From NCBI GenBank assembly GCA_029961685.1, contig JARWKL010000009.1, positions 10,243,758 through 10,307,757 of the forward strand: a stretch of DNA of 64,000 nt. Direction: 5' to 3'. A program made the translations under genes and the position numbers. Origin of the DNA: Aristolochia californica. Its lineage: Eukaryota; Streptophyta; Magnoliopsida; Piperales; Aristolochiaceae. Below, piece after piece: positions 1-10,855 of the stretch (position 1 is the first letter of the stretch; every line of letters starts with the position of its first letter). Under the pieces are notes generated by a model. The model was not told where the DNA came from and made no database searches. It saw only the letters and a list, made by a program, of their open reading frames with translations.

Positions 1-1849
1 ATTTTCAGATAATTTTGAGCATATCATAGAAGTCTTTATGGATGATTTCAGAGTTTATGGAGACTCCTTTGATACTTGTTTGCATAACTTTACACTTGTT
101 CTTCAAAGATGCATAGAAACTAACCTTGTGTTAAATTCTGAAAAATGTCACGTTATGGTTGAACAAGGCATAGTTTTGGGTCATGTTGTTTCATCGAGGG
201 GAATTGAGGTAGACAAAGCTAAAACTAATATTATTCAATCTTTACCTTATCCCACTAGTGTGCGGGAAGTTCGTTCCTTTCTTGGACATGCAGGTTTCTA
301 CCGAAGATTCATCAAGGACTTCTCCAAAATAAAATTACCCCCATGCAATTTGCTACAAAAGGATGTGGCTTTTGAGTTCGATGAGGCGTGAAAAATGCCA
401 TTTGACAAGGTGACGGAACTGTTGACTTCTGCCCCCGTTATCCATAATGTGCGACATAAGTGATTATGTAGTAGGCGCTGTTTTGGGTCAAAGAATTGGA
501 AAAGCATCCCATGCCATTTATTATGTTTCCAGAACTTTGAATGATGCCCAGAGAAATTATTCTACCACTGAAAAAGAACTTTTAGCTGTTTCTTTTTTTT
601 TTCTTTAGAAAAGTTTCAATCTTATTAGCTTGGTACTAAAGTCATTGTTTACTCTAATCATGCTGCTCTTCGTTATTGGATGATGCAGAAAGAGGCAAAA
701 ACCAAGGCTAATAAGATGGATACTTCTATTGAGTGAATTTTATTTGGAGATCAAAGACAAAAGAGGGACAAAAAAATGTGTCACAAATCATTTGAGTCAT
801 TTAGTTCATGTGCAGGATGAACTTCATTTGCAGGAAACGTTCCCTAATGAGAAATTGCTCTCCACGAGTGTGACATTACCTTGGTATGTGAATATTGTAA
901 AGCATTTGGTTACTGATATGTTACCTCATGGTTTGTCTAGGGCTCAAAGAGATAAGTTCAAGAGTGATGCCAAATACTATGTGTGGGATGACCCATACTT
1001 ATGGAAGCATTGTGAAGATCAAGTGATAAGAAGGTTTGGAATTCCAAGAGCTCTAATAAGTGATCGAGGCACTCACTTTTACAATCAAACTGTGGAGACT
1101 TTGCTGAGAAAGTACCATGTGACCCACAAGGTGTCAATTGCCTATCATCCGTAAACTAGTGGACAACTGAAAGTCTCAAATCGAGAGATCAAGTCCATCA
1201 TTAAAAAGACGATCAATCCAAGCATAAAAGATTGGATTTTGCGCTTGGATGATGCCTTGTGGGCATATAGGATTATGTATAAGATGCCCATTTGTATGTC
1301 ACCTTATCAGTTGGTGTTTGGGAAACCATGCCACCTTCCAGTTGAGTTATAACACAAGGCTTATTGGGCTATCAAGAGTTTCAACATGAAAATGAATGAA
1401 AGTGGAGAACACAGGAAATTGCAACTACAAGAGTTAGAGGAAATTCGTAATGATACCTATGAGAGTGCAAGGATATACAAGGAAAAGATGAAGGCTTTTC
1501 ATGACAAGATGATCTCTAGGAAAGAGTTTAAAGTTGGTTAAAAAGTCTTTCTATACCATCCACGGCTTCATTTGTTTCCGGGTAAGTTGTGTTCTCGTTG
1601 GATTGGACGATTTGTTGTTACTAATGTTTTTCCTCATGGTGAAATTGAAATTCAAAGTTTAGCAACTTCCAAAGTGTTCAAGGTGAATGGCCATAGACTT
1701 AAACCTTTCTATGAAGGTTTCCAAGTGGAGAATGCAGTAATATTGGACCTTAAGGATCCAATTTATACTAGTTGAAGAAGGAAGCATTGAGTCAAGCCAA
1801 TGACAATAAACAAAGGTGCTGCTTGGGAGGCAACCCGAGGGGAGTTCGT
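1..1849 (+). pseudogene. Athila-like Ty3/gypsy pol remnant (element D): RT end, RNase H, integrase
   Basis: Degenerate polyprotein. An open stretch at 38-391 covers the end of reverse transcriptase (SLPYPTSVREVRSFLGHAGFYRRFI). Bases ~400-720 hold a broken RNase H. An open stretch at 729-1154 jumps from an RNase H/integrase linker straight into the DDE core (FGIPRALISDRGTHF), so the H2C2 zinc module and first catalytic Asp are deleted. After a TAA at 1152-1154 the same protein continues through [17 protein letters not shown] to the integrase C-terminus ([28 protein letters not shown], stop near 1775). The KPCHLPVEL block and the following GCTTGGGAGGCAACCC motif (1821-1836) are typical of Athila-type elements. 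Multiple stops mean it is dead. It is cut at 1850 by element A1. Its continuation is probably the region starting at 20007. Confidence 0.85.
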
Positions 1850-2259
1850 TGTTATGCATGCAAAACATTATTATTTTAGTTTTTTTCTTTAATTTAATTT
1901 ATTTATTTCAGTTTTAGGCCATAGGGGTATTTTTGTAATATTTTATTTATAGGGGTATTTTTGTAATAATTTAGCGTAAACCCTAAAAGGGACCCTATTT
2001 AAGGGGTAAGAGTAATGAAAAGGGGGGGATTGAAGCATTGAGAATTAGGTTAAATCTAGCGTAAACAGGCTTAAGATCACCTTCTTGATCTCGAGGTTAG
2101 GGTTTTCCTAAAAAAACCACGTGTTCTCTCATCCTCCATTGATTTTCGTCTTCCCCATGTCTTCCTACTATCCCTACAGTAATGTATGGAAGACCCGTAA
2201 CCTGTGGCAGATCCAAGATCCTCCGTATGAATCCTTGTGTCAGATCCGGGACCGTAACA
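1850..2259 (+). repeat. LTR type A (5' LTR of A1)
   Basis: Begins TGTTATGCATG and ends CGGGACCGTAACA (TG...CA rule), 410 bp. Homologous copies in this window are at 15486-15870, 16086-16481 (-), 29598-29942 (-) and 36672-37086. A run near 1907-2010 (GGGGTATTTTTGTAAT twice, then CCCTATTTAAGGGG) probably holds the TATA region. A degraded primer-binding site, TAGTATCAGAGC at 2262-2273, follows. Confidence 0.85.
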
Positions 2260-2525
2260 ACTAGTATCAGAGCTAGCTCCCTCGTCACGCGTTCAAATCG
2301 CGGAGGGGACGACTGCGAAGGGGGCAACCTATGCGAAGGGGGCGACCTTGAAGGAGTAGGCCACCGCACATGTGGAGGGGGTGACCTTGGCGGAGTAGGA
2401 CGTCGCTAGAGTGGGCCGTCACAACTGGGCCGACGTCATGTGATGTTATGGTCCTGGGTTTTGTACCTATGTCTTCCGCTCCTGACAGGCCGGTCTTTTG
2501 GGTAGTATTGGCTAGGTGCATAACA
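2260..2525 (+). mobile_element. TRIM-derived segment (internal region plus 82-bp TRIM terminal repeat) inside A1
   Basis: Directly after the A LTR comes a PBS-like TAGTATCAGAGC and a tRNA T-arm-like motif (GCGTTCAAATCGC, ~2289-2301), as in the TRIM elements at 14474 and 52732. Bases 2444-2525 are the short TRIM terminal repeat (TGTTATGGTCC ... GTGCATAACA, containing CCGGTCTTTTGGGTAGTATT). A-type internal sequence resumes at 2526 without a second PBS. No matching 5' TRIM repeat is present. This is therefore an LTR-A/TRIM hybrid rather than a simple TRIM insertion. Confidence 0.65.
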
Positions 2526-2549
2526 CAATGAGTTAGTCTAAATACCAAG

Positions 2550-2949
2550 TGTTGGAAGATGGGCTCAAGCCCACGAGCTCAAGACAAGAAGCCCACACGT
2601 CAAAGGAGTGGCATATATGTAAAATATGGTACTTTCCATAAAGATGGCATAGAAGTGTAAATATGTGTTCCTGTTATGTCTTTTGTTTTAAAAAGTTGTA
2701 GCCCTAAGGGCATTGTAAATCTATAAATAAAGGCATTGGCTAAGAGGTAGGGCATTGAAGCACTCTCCTCTCTTTCCAAAAATTTGTCCAGCCCTCATTT
2801 TTCTTTTTGACGCAACCCTCTTCTCCCTTAATCCAAACTCTCTCCTTCCATATTCTTCTTCTTCTCTTCTCCTTCTCTCTTCTTCTTCTTCTTCTTCTTC
2901 TTCTTTCTTGTTGATCTAAATTTTCTTTCATGAGATCCTAAATTCTACA
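2550..2949 (+). repeat. 5' LTR of copia element I
   Basis: 400 bp, ending ...CTAAATTCTACA immediately before the PBS. It contains a TATAAATAAAGG promoter-like box (2721-2732) and a (CTT)n tract at 2880-2905. The 3' LTR at 7276-7664 differs by scattered substitutions and a shorter CTT run, so this insertion is not recent. Confidence 0.92.
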
Positions 2950-2961
2950 TGGTATCAGAGC
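2950..2961 (+). promoter_or_regulatory. Primer-binding site of copia element I
   Basis: TGGTATCAGAGC, complementary to the 3' end of plant initiator-Met tRNA, starts at the first base after the LTR. Confidence 0.9.
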
Positions 2962-3576
2962 AAGGAGTTTAGGATCTCTCTTCATGGAGTTATTATGAAA
3001 TCTGTTCAAGAAGTTGTAAAAGGAGTTCAGTCATGAAGGGATAAGTTCATGCTCTTCTTATTTACGTTTTTTTTGTTTCCTTTTCTTATTTACATACTCC
3101 TTTTTACTGTTTTTCTTTACTTCTTGAATTTTTAGTCACATCAAGTCAAGATAAATCTTTATATGTTGTAAAGATTTATTTCTATGACTAAATTGATGTT
3201 ATAATCTTGACTCCTTGTAAATCAATTACAAGAGTGATCAAGATCATTTGTTGTTTGCATCTTATTAAGATTGATGAGTGAAATTCAATTACCTTTATGT
3301 AATTTGGATCCATCTCATTTGAGGTAGAATTCCAGTACATGTTGTTGTATCTTCTCCTACTTAAGGTTGCTCATGGGTTTGTGTTATGTTGTTGGATGCC
3401 CATTATATGTTTGATGAAATTCTAGCAGTCATTTACCCTTTGTAGTTCCCTTTTTTTTAATTTCAACAATTGAATTTTTGTTTACGTTGAAGTTTCCCAT
3501 GAGCTGAAGATAAATCTCTTCCAAGTGTCTTGGTTTGCCGTTAAATCTTCTCTAAATTTTTGTTTATTGCTCGTTT

Positions 3577-4422
3577 GTGTTGGAGTTTGGATTAAGGCCT
3601 AATCGGTTGCATATACTTTCTTCTCAGCCATATTCCATTGATATTTCCGTTCAAGAACGACAAAGAGAAGCTTTGGCAACAACCATATTCTTATCGAATA
3701 TTAAACCATACCTTGAGGTGGCCAAAACTCAGCTTCTAAGTTCTTCTACTCTTCCATCCTTCGATGATATTAGTGCTACATTACTTCGGATACCGGATCC
3801 ATCCCCTCCTTCTCCTATTGATGCACCATCGGCGATGTTCTCTGACAATTGGGGAACGTCTTCCTCATCCTGAGGATGGGGCAGAAATATGAGAGTGGGT
3901 CGAACTATGAGAAGGGCAGAAAATAGAGGTGGTAGAATGGGTTAGAATTTGTTCCGTACTGAGTCTCAACTTTGCACTTATTGTGGCCGTCAGAACCACC
4001 TTGTGGCATCATGCTGGAAACTTCATGGCAAGCCTGATTGGGCCACAGCTAACCCAGTCTCGGTTAACGTTGAGAAAAATGAAGATAAGGTTGAATCATC
4101 ATCCGGAAATGTGACTCTTACGACGGAGGACTATGCTGCATTTCAGAAAATGAAGTCCTTCATGGAATCATCTATTCCCTCATCATCTACTGCTGCCACT
4201 ACTATTGCCTCAAGTATGCTTTCTTCCTCTTCTTCCTCTTCCGGGGCCTTCGAACATCTATCAGGTAACAAACACTTGTTGCAGTCCTTATCTCCTTGTT
4301 ATCCTCATAAATTTGTGACTATTGCTGATGGTACCCAAACCAAGGTCCTTGGCAAAGGTTCCTCCTCTCTTACTTCATCTATTCCCCTTCAAGATGTTTT
4401 GTTTGTTCCTCAATTTCCTTAA
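3577..4422 (+). pseudogene. Copia gag remnant with CCHC zinc knuckle
   Basis: A gag fragment (3577-3873) is followed, after a stop at 3871-3873 and a frame change, by 3949-4422. The latter contains the nucleocapsid knuckle CTYCGRQNHLVASC, a perfect CX2CX4HX4C, then a serine-rich linker leading to the protease region (GAFEHLSGN, where the usual catalytic Asp-Thr/Ser-Gly is not preserved). The leading part between the PBS and 3577 has no open frame. It is a nonfunctional relic closely related to the minus-strand element at 55660-57718. Confidence 0.8.
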
Positions 4423-4547
4423 ATTTGCTCTCGGTTAGTCAATTGACCAAACAATTAAATTGCTCTATCACCTTCTCATCGTCTTCTTGTGTCTTTCAGA
4501 ATCTCACTATGAAGCGGGTGATTGGTAGCGGCTATTAAAAGGGGGGT

Positions 4548-7209
4548 TTGTACTACTTCACTCTTCCACCATTAGCTGCATTATCGTCCACCACATCTGA
4601 GGCCCAACTTTGGCACAACCGACTTGGTCATCTGTCTACCCCTTCACTTCGTTCTTTGGTTCCATCTTTAAAAGGACTTTCTAATTTCAGTTGTGAGGTT
4701 TGTCAATTAAGTAAACATGTCAGGAGTACATATTCTCCTCGTCTTACAACTACAAGTACTGCTCCATTTGAGCTAGTACATTCTGATGTATGGGGCCCTT
4801 TATTTGTCTCAAATATTTCCCAAGTTAAATATTTTGTCATTTTTGTTGGTGATTTTACTCGAGTGACTTTGTAATATCTATTTAAAGAGCGTTCCGAAAT
4901 TCTTTCTTTGTTTAAAAATTTTCATGCTATGGTCTTGACACAATTTGGGAAGAAAATTCAAACCCTTAGATCTGATAATGCTAAGGAATACATGTCTCAT
5001 GACTTCAAATCATTTTGTGAGAATAATGGGTTTATTCATCAAACATCATGTGCCTATACTCCTCAACAAAATGGCGTTGCTGAAAGAAAAAATTGTCATC
5101 TTCTTGAAGTTACTCGGGGCCTCCTCTACTCCATGAAGGTACCCTATTTCTATTGGCCTCATGCTATACTTACAACATGCTTTCTAATTAATAGGTTACC
5201 TTCATCAGTTATTCATCATAAAACTCATTACTCTATGTTATTTAATGGTGAAGATCCTTTTTCTCTTCCTTTGAAAGTGTTTGGATGTACGTGTTTTGTT
5301 CATGTTACATTCCCACATAAAAATAAACTTGATCATCGGTCTATGAGGTGCATTTTTTTGGGGTACTCTCGCACCCAAAAAGGTTATCTCTAGGGATGTG
5401 ACTTTCTTTGAGGACACCCCCTTCTACTCCTCCCATGATGCTCCTCCAGGATGGACTTGTCCTTCTACTACTCCTTGTCCGCTTGTGCCATTCAATATTG
5501 AAGTGGAACCATCCCCTGATGCACCGACCATACCTTCACCTGTGGAGTTGTCAAATCCACCCGAGGTAAGTCCTTCTCCTCCTATGTATGGGCCTGAATT
5601 TGATACTCGGCCTATTGCTTTAAGAAAAGAACGTCGCTCCTGTACTACTTCGTATCCTATCTCAAATTTTATGTCTCACCATCGCTTGTCTTCAGAGTGT
5701 TTTCAGTTTCTTGCGTCCCTTTCTTCTACTTCCGTTCCGCAGTCGTATCAGGAGGCCTTGAGACATCCAGGATGGAAGGCGGCAATGGATGAAGAAATGC
5801 ATGTCTTATACGAAAACCAAACATGGTATTTAACATCACTCCCGAAAGGTAAAAGACCGGTTGGTTGTCGATGGGTTTTTTTAGTGAAACATAATCCGGA
5901 TGGATTGGTTGCTTGTCTTCAAGCTTGACTGGTTGCTAAGGGCTATACATAGTGCTATGGGATAGATTATGAGGAGACCTTCTCTCCTGTTGCAAAATTG
6001 AATTCGGTACGCATCATCTTATCTATTACTGCTAACTCCTCATGGCCCGTCTATCAGTTGGATGTTAAAAATGCTTTTTTAAATGGTGATATCAGTGAGG
6101 AAATTTATATGGTTCAACCACCTGATTATGTAGTTGAGGGGGAGTCAGTATGTCGGTTAAAAAAGTCTTTATATGGGCTTAACCAGTCCCCTCGGGCTTG
6201 GTTTGATAAATTTAGTCAAACACTCCTACGGTTTGGTTTTCATTGGTGCTCAGTTGATCATTCCGTATATTATAAAGATACAGTCAAAGGGAAAATATTA
6301 TTGGCCGTATACGTGGATGATATTATCTTAACCTGTTATGATGCTTTGAGCATACAAGAGGTGAAGCAGATGATATGTCAGGAATTCAAGACTAAAGACC
6401 TTGGTATGCTTAAATATTGTTTGGGTATAGAAGTTCTTCAATCCAAACATGGGATAATATTGTCTCAAAGGAAATATGTCTTGGATCTCCTTGAAGAAAC
6501 AGGAATGAAGGGTTGTAGACCAGTTGATACACCTATGGATACAAATGTAAAATTATGTGCCACAAATGAAGAAGATATTGATATTGGAAAATATCAAAGA
6601 CTCATAGGAAAACTGATTTATCTCACGGTAACTAGGCCAGACATATCATATGTTGTAAGTGTGGTGAGTCAATTCATGCACAACCCACAAATTACCCACT
6701 GGCAGGCTTTAGAGAGAATATTACGTTATCTAAAATGAGCTCCAGGAAGAGGATTGCTTTATAAAAAACATGGGCACTTCAACAAAGAAGGCTTCCCAGA
6801 TGCATATTGGGCTGGATCTCCTGATGATAGAAAATCTACATCAAGATATTGTACTCTGGTTGGGGGAAACTTGGTTACATAGAAAAGTAAGAAGCAAAAT
6901 GTGGTTGCAAGATCTAGCGCCGAAGCAGAATATAGAGTTATGGCCCATACCGTTAGTGAACTTTTATGGGTCAGGACCCTTCTGACCGAACAAGGTTTTT
7001 ATAAAAAGGGGTCCATGAATCTGCATTGTGATTATCAAGCAGCCATTCATATCACTTCAAATCCAGTTTTTCATGAAAGAACTAAACATATTGAGGTGGA
7101 TTGTCATTTTATACGGGAGAAGTTTCAAGCAGGAATAATCTCTCTCAAACATGTGTCATCTCAAGAGCAAGTAGCTGATATATTCTCACTAAACCCATTA
7201 CATCTAAAA
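4548..7209 (+). pseudogene. Copia pol remnant: integrase, reverse transcriptase, RNase H
   Basis: Domain order by position: GAG-pre-integrase (LWHNRLGHLSTPSL) and H2C2 (CEVCQLSK) at 4600-4720; integrase core with HSDVWGP, LRSDNAKEY and TPQQNGVAERKN at 4770-5100; RT with YQLDVKNAFLNGDI at ~6050 and the YVDD catalytic box at ~6310; RNase H with SSAEAEYRVMAHT at ~6910. Stops interrupt the frame at 4872-4874, 5391-5393, 5926-5928, near 5950 and at 6736-6738, and the frame shifts between segments. Copia order (IN before RT) is clear. It cannot encode active enzymes. Confidence 0.9.
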
Positions 7210-7275
7210 TCCTATCTTTTATATGTAGCAAGCTGGGTATTTATGGTGTCTTTTCTCCTCCAGCTTGAGGGGGAG

Positions 7276-7664
7276 TGTTGGAAGATGGGCTCACGCCCAC
7301 GAGCTCAATACAAGAAGCCCACATGTCAAAGGAGTGGCATATGTGTAAAATATGGTACTTTCCATAAAGATGGCATAGAAATGTAAATATGTGTTCCTTT
7401 TATGTCTTTTGTTTTAACAAGTTGTAGCCCTAAGGGCATTGTAAAACTATAAATAAAGGCATTGGCTAAGAGGTAGGGCATTGAAGCACTCTCCTCTCTT
7501 TCCACAAATTCGTCCAGCCCTCATTTTCTTTTGACGCAACCCTCTTCTCCCTTAATCCAAACTCTCTCCTTCCACGTTCTTCTTCTTCTCTTCTCCTTCT
7601 CTCTTCTTCTTCTTCTTCTTTATTGTTGATCTAAAGTTCCTTTCATGAGATCCTAAATTCTACA
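7276..7664 (+). repeat. 3' LTR of copia element I
   Basis: 389 bp, directly after the polypurine tract and directly before the second CCAAG duplication. It shares start and end with the 5' LTR. Confidence 0.92.
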
Positions 7665-7683
7665 CCAAGAAATATGGATTGAT

Positions 7684-8400
7684 ATGGGTAAGGAATTGGA
7701 AGAAATACGAGCACGATTAGATGCTTCCATTGAACGTTATGCAAGGGAGGAACTCGTTGTTGTAGCAAAACAAGTCACACAACCTCAAATCTCCGATCAC
7801 ATATGCGCACAAGAGGTATCAGACAGGCCAAGGGCCGGAAAAATAAAATTTTTTGTCCCATTTACCGGCCGAAGCACCTGCGGAAGGTTTGGGGGCGACC
7901 TCAAATCCAACACCAGAAACCATGGAAATCGCTGAGAATGACACAAATCCGATTTCAGACTCAGACCCTCTGCAATCAGACGATGGCGATTTTAGGAAAT
8001 CGAAGTGGTATTTCCCAAACCCCTTATCACGGGAAACCAGAATTCCATAGGCGACGCCAATAAAATCGCCTAGCAGAGAAGCCCCTAATGGGTGCTATTC
8101 ACCGTCGGAGGAAGCTCAGCAGGCACCCAACTGCAACGCCTTTCCGCCGGGGTCCATCGCTTTGGCAGCCGGCAAGGTGCGGAGCAAACAGGAGAAAGGG
8201 CAATGGGGAAAATGGGCACCAAACCGAATCTGAAACTATGAAATGGCAACTCCTCCAGCGGGTACACCTTGACGTCCTCCTATTCTCCACCAGAGGAAGA
8301 AGAGGCACCATCGGCGCCGTCGAAACCAACCCCGATGGGATGTGACTTCTGGCCATCACCTTCCACTCAGAATCTACTTCTCGGCAGACCAGAGTGAACA
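7684..8400 (+). pseudogene. A-family leader / degenerate gag N-terminus (A1 copy)
   Basis: Begins MGKELEEIRARLDASIERYA at ATG 7684. The leader also occurs in A2 (starting at 19865 on the minus strand) and A4 (ATG 37146), and a diverged version is in A3 (~32807-33815, minus). The A1 copy is frameshifted after about residue 50. Alternative frames at 7803-8350 carry the rest (TSNPTPETMEIAEND, then PLSRETRIP). The charged N-terminus is consistent with a reduced chromoviral gag, but I see no zinc knuckle. Function is unknown. Its retention in four copies suggests a packaging or translational role, which is inference. Confidence 0.5.
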
Positions 8401-8429
8401 CAAATTCCAATTTGGGGGGGTGGGGTAAG

Positions 8430-8840
8430 CGTCTCGGCAAATGCTTTTTTGAAGAACTCTGTTGTTCTGTTGATTCGCACAATACCTGTGTGTATGTTAA
8501 TTTGCCTATTGGAATGCGTTGGAAATCTTTGAATGAGATTGATCTTAGGATCAAAGAAGATTTCACTATTCTATTAGTGGATACATTTCATTTAAGTGGG
8601 AGTGCAACATCTTTTCCTTTGATGAAAATATTTTGTGAGGGGATATATTTTGCTGTTGATGAGTACAGTCACTGTGTGTGGGGTCATTACGCAATTGACA
8701 CGGTCAGGCTGGTTAATTTTCCTCTTAACGAGTTTGCCCACAATGTGAATGTCTTGTCTATATTTGTGCTTGTTGGCATGCTCCTACATGATACGCACAT
8801 TCCTTTTGAGAAAACAGCAGCAACTGCTCTAACTGTTGAA
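8430..8840 (+). pseudogene. Unidentified cargo segment in A1
   Basis: In-frame with the PABP/M20 segment that follows (open from 8394 to 9323). It reads SVDSHNTCVYVNLPIG ... DEYSHCVWGHYAIDTVRL ... LLHDTHIPFEK. A2 carries the same segment at ~18690-19070 (minus). I do not recognise the source gene. It could be host cargo or an out-of-frame part of an adjoining capture. Confidence 0.35.
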
Positions 8841-8958
8841 GGGCTAAAATTTTTGGGTCTCGTCATGCGAGACGGAGTTGGGAAATTCCAATGTTTTGGA
8901 TGTGTTAATTTTGAGAATGCAGAAGTATGCAGTAGTGCTGTCTACAATGGTAAGAATG
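8841..8958 (+). pseudogene. Captured PABP-like RRM fragment
   Basis: The peptide LVMRDGVGKFQCFGCVNFEN, followed by AEVCSSAVYNGKN, matches the second half of a poly(A)-binding-protein RRM (family RNP1 consensus is K-C-F-G-F-V-N-F). Here the RNP1 aromatic at the sixth position is Cys. About 39 residues, no intron, fused in frame to neighbouring cargo. A3 carries a related fragment plus the PABP linker. Confidence 0.6.
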
Positions 8959-9188
8959 CATGCTTGTTAAATGATTATGCTATTCGAGCTCCACCTACTG
9001 TTGGGTATGTGGAGAAAGACGAATCAGTGCTGCGTGTTTCTGCTATTAGAAGTGCCTTAGTTGAGGCTGCAGAAATGAGGTGCAGCTCAACCATCTATCT
9101 TAGGAATTTTAGTGGACTTCAAGCAGCCACAAGTGTGAACTATGAATCAGAGATGTCCTTCTTGGGAAAGGAGAGCAGTGCTGCACTT

Positions 9189-9611
9189 CAACATTCCATT
9201 GTTCTTATATTTCAACCTGCTGAGGCACAAGGAACAAGAGCTTGGAACATGCTCCCAGAAGAGGTGTTGGAAAATGTAGAGGCTATGTTGGGCATTCACT
9301 TGGGGTTTCACTATCCCACATGATTAGTGGCTTTAAAAGCTGGAAACTTCTTGACTGGCTGTGGACACTTCAAAGCAAATATTAGTGGAAAAAGATGACA
9401 TGCAGCTATTCCACAATCTTCAATTGACCCTGTTTTGGTAGCATCATCTTCAGTAATCAGCTTACAACAACTTTTCTCAAGGGAGGCAGATCCTCTAGAT
9501 TCACAGATGGTTTCAGTGTCCCACATCAATGAAGGCAGTGCTTACACTTTTATTCCTGATTTAGTAACAGTTGGCGGCACTTTCAAGGCATTTCATACAG
9601 AGCAGCCAAGT
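9189..9611 (+). pseudogene. Captured IAA-amino-acid hydrolase (ILR1-like, M20) fragment
   Basis: [61 protein letters not shown] and [14 protein letters not shown] follow, in order, the middle of plant amidohydrolases that release auxin from amino-acid conjugates. The metal-binding Glu-Glu of the FQPAEE motif is altered (PAEAQ). The frame is broken by TGA at 9321-9323 and again near 9396, but stays in register to about 9605. The fragment is intron-less and joins directly to kinase sequence. The A2 copy is at 17930-18340. Confidence 0.8.
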
Positions 9612-9668
9612 GGCAAGTTGGGGGAGATTATGAAGCATTTACCTCAACATCCAACCATAGTGGGCTTG
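9612..9668 (+). pseudogene. Captured CDPK fragment, first part (split by element C)
   Basis: [17 protein letters not shown] resembles the alpha-C region of calcium-dependent protein kinases (family pattern EVEIMRHLPKHPNIV). Element C interrupts it at GCTTG (9664-9668, repeated at 13584-13588). The reading continues at 13589. Confidence 0.7.
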
Positions 9669-10069
9669 TGTTATGGACCCCCATAGCAGGGTTTAATTAA
9701 TGCATTTTCTAGTTTATGTATTAGAAGGGTTTATTTGTAATTTATTTGAATTTGTAGGCCCTTGTTTTGGCATGTGCGTGTTTTCCCTAATTCCTTATAT
9801 AAGGACGTAAGATGAATGAGAAGGTAAGCATTAATCCAATTAGTTTTTAGCGTAGCAAGGTGGGATTCTCCCTTCTAGCCGAGATCCAGGGCGAGCTTCC
9901 CTTCACAAGCTCACACCATCTTCATCGTCTTCGCTGCTCCTCGCCATGTACCCTTACGGGTACAACTGGTCCCCTTTGACCTACAAGCTTCCATCTTCTT
10001 CTTTCCCGTATCCCCTCCAACCAACGCTGAAGAAATCGCATGGTGGCAGATCCGAAATTGGGCATAACA
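9669..10069 (+). repeat. 5' LTR of element C
   Basis: 401 bp, TGTTATGGACCCCC...GGGCATAACA. A TATATAAGG box lies at 9797-9805. The 3' copy at 13184-13583 is highly similar with scattered substitutions. Confidence 0.92.
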
Positions 10070-10072
10070 ACT

Positions 10073-10084
10073 TGGTATCAGAGC
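10073..10084 (+). promoter_or_regulatory. Primer-binding site of element C
   Basis: TGGTATCAGAGC, three bases after the LTR end; matches initiator-Met tRNA. Confidence 0.85.
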
Positions 10085-10149
10085 GGACCACCATTGGCGA
10101 TTCCTCTTCCTGCAAAAATTCGGAATTTTGTGGAATAGAATCATACTGA

Positions 10150-10530
10150 TTTCCAATCTCAAATCAATGGCCTTGACGGCAAATTCCAGATGTTGATGTC
10201 CCGAGGGGAGGAGGTCTTTGCTCAGCTTTCCGCCCAGATGGCTTCTTCTTCACGCACAGCAGAACATCTCCACCCTCAACCCCCGTCACCACCTCCGCAA
10301 TCGAGAGGACCCTTCACACAACCTTCGTCAGCAAACACGGCAGGGGGTTTGCCATCAAACCCTTCTCCCGCACAGCAGCTACCTATCACGGAAAAGCCCT
10401 CCGCACGTCTGGAATCCAACGGGGGGGGGGGGGGGGGCGACCTCAAATCTGACGACATACTCTGCTCTAGCAGACCCACAACACCTATTCATCGTCCAAC
10501 AAAAAAATTCACAAAATCGGCCACTTCTTC
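10150..10530 (+). pseudogene. Truncated chromoviral gag leader in element C
   Basis: In the right frame the segment reads SQINGLDGKFQMLMSRGEEV then AQLSAQMASSSRTAEHLHPQ. This matches the N-terminal part of the intact B2 gag (SQINGLEGKFQMLLSCMEEG then TQLSVQMASSSRPADPL). After the Pro-rich stretch the gag homology stops, close to a poly-G run (10422-10437). The gag core, nucleocapsid and all of pol are absent. Confidence 0.7.
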
Positions 10531-10539
10531 GTGATGTTC

Positions 10540-10830
10540 GCCGTCGACCACAAGTCAAGCTAGAAATTGGCAAGGGGGATGCTCGTACTGGACAAGCCCT
10601 ATTGACGGCTTATACCAATCGACAGCCACCAAAACCCAGAGATTTCGATTTTGAAGTCGAAATCGTCGCCCTAGGGGAAGCCAAAATCGTGGTTGTACGG
10701 CACACATTCAGGTATGCTAATCCCGTTCCACACTTTCTACCAGTGGAGCGTGCCTCCGAATTAACACTCAACGTGAGGTTAATGCCTGGCCGGCAAGGCC
10801 ACCGCGATTCATTCCTCTTTCGGAAATAAT
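10540..10830 (+). pseudogene. Unidentified cargo segment in element C
   Basis: Open for ~97 codons: RDVRRRPQVKLEIG ... GQALLTAYTNRQPPKPRDFD ... KIVVVRHTFRYANPV. I do not recognise a family. It lies between the gag leader and the PPR fragment. Confidence 0.3.
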
Positions 10831-10855
10831 CATCATCTTGCAATGCCAGCAGCAG

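Larger units (their letters stand above)
2550..7664 (+). mobile_element. Complete but decayed Ty1/copia element (element I)
   Basis: Two LTRs (2550-2949 and 7276-7664) start TGTTGGAAGATGGGC and end AATTCTACA. They are flanked by the perfect 5-bp duplication CCAAG (2545-2549 and 7665-7669). The PBS TGGTATCAGAGC is at 2950-2961 and the polypurine tract CTTGAGGGGGAG is at 7264-7275. The gag-pol order is gag, zinc knuckle, integrase, RT, RNase H, which defines copia. It is inserted in the leader of A1, where the uninterrupted site is seen in A4 near 37125. Many stops and frameshifts make it non-autonomous now. Confidence 0.95.

Noticed and set aside
2740..2931. Arg/Lys-rich minus-strand peptide
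   Set aside because: Product of the (CTT)n microsatellite in the copia LTR.
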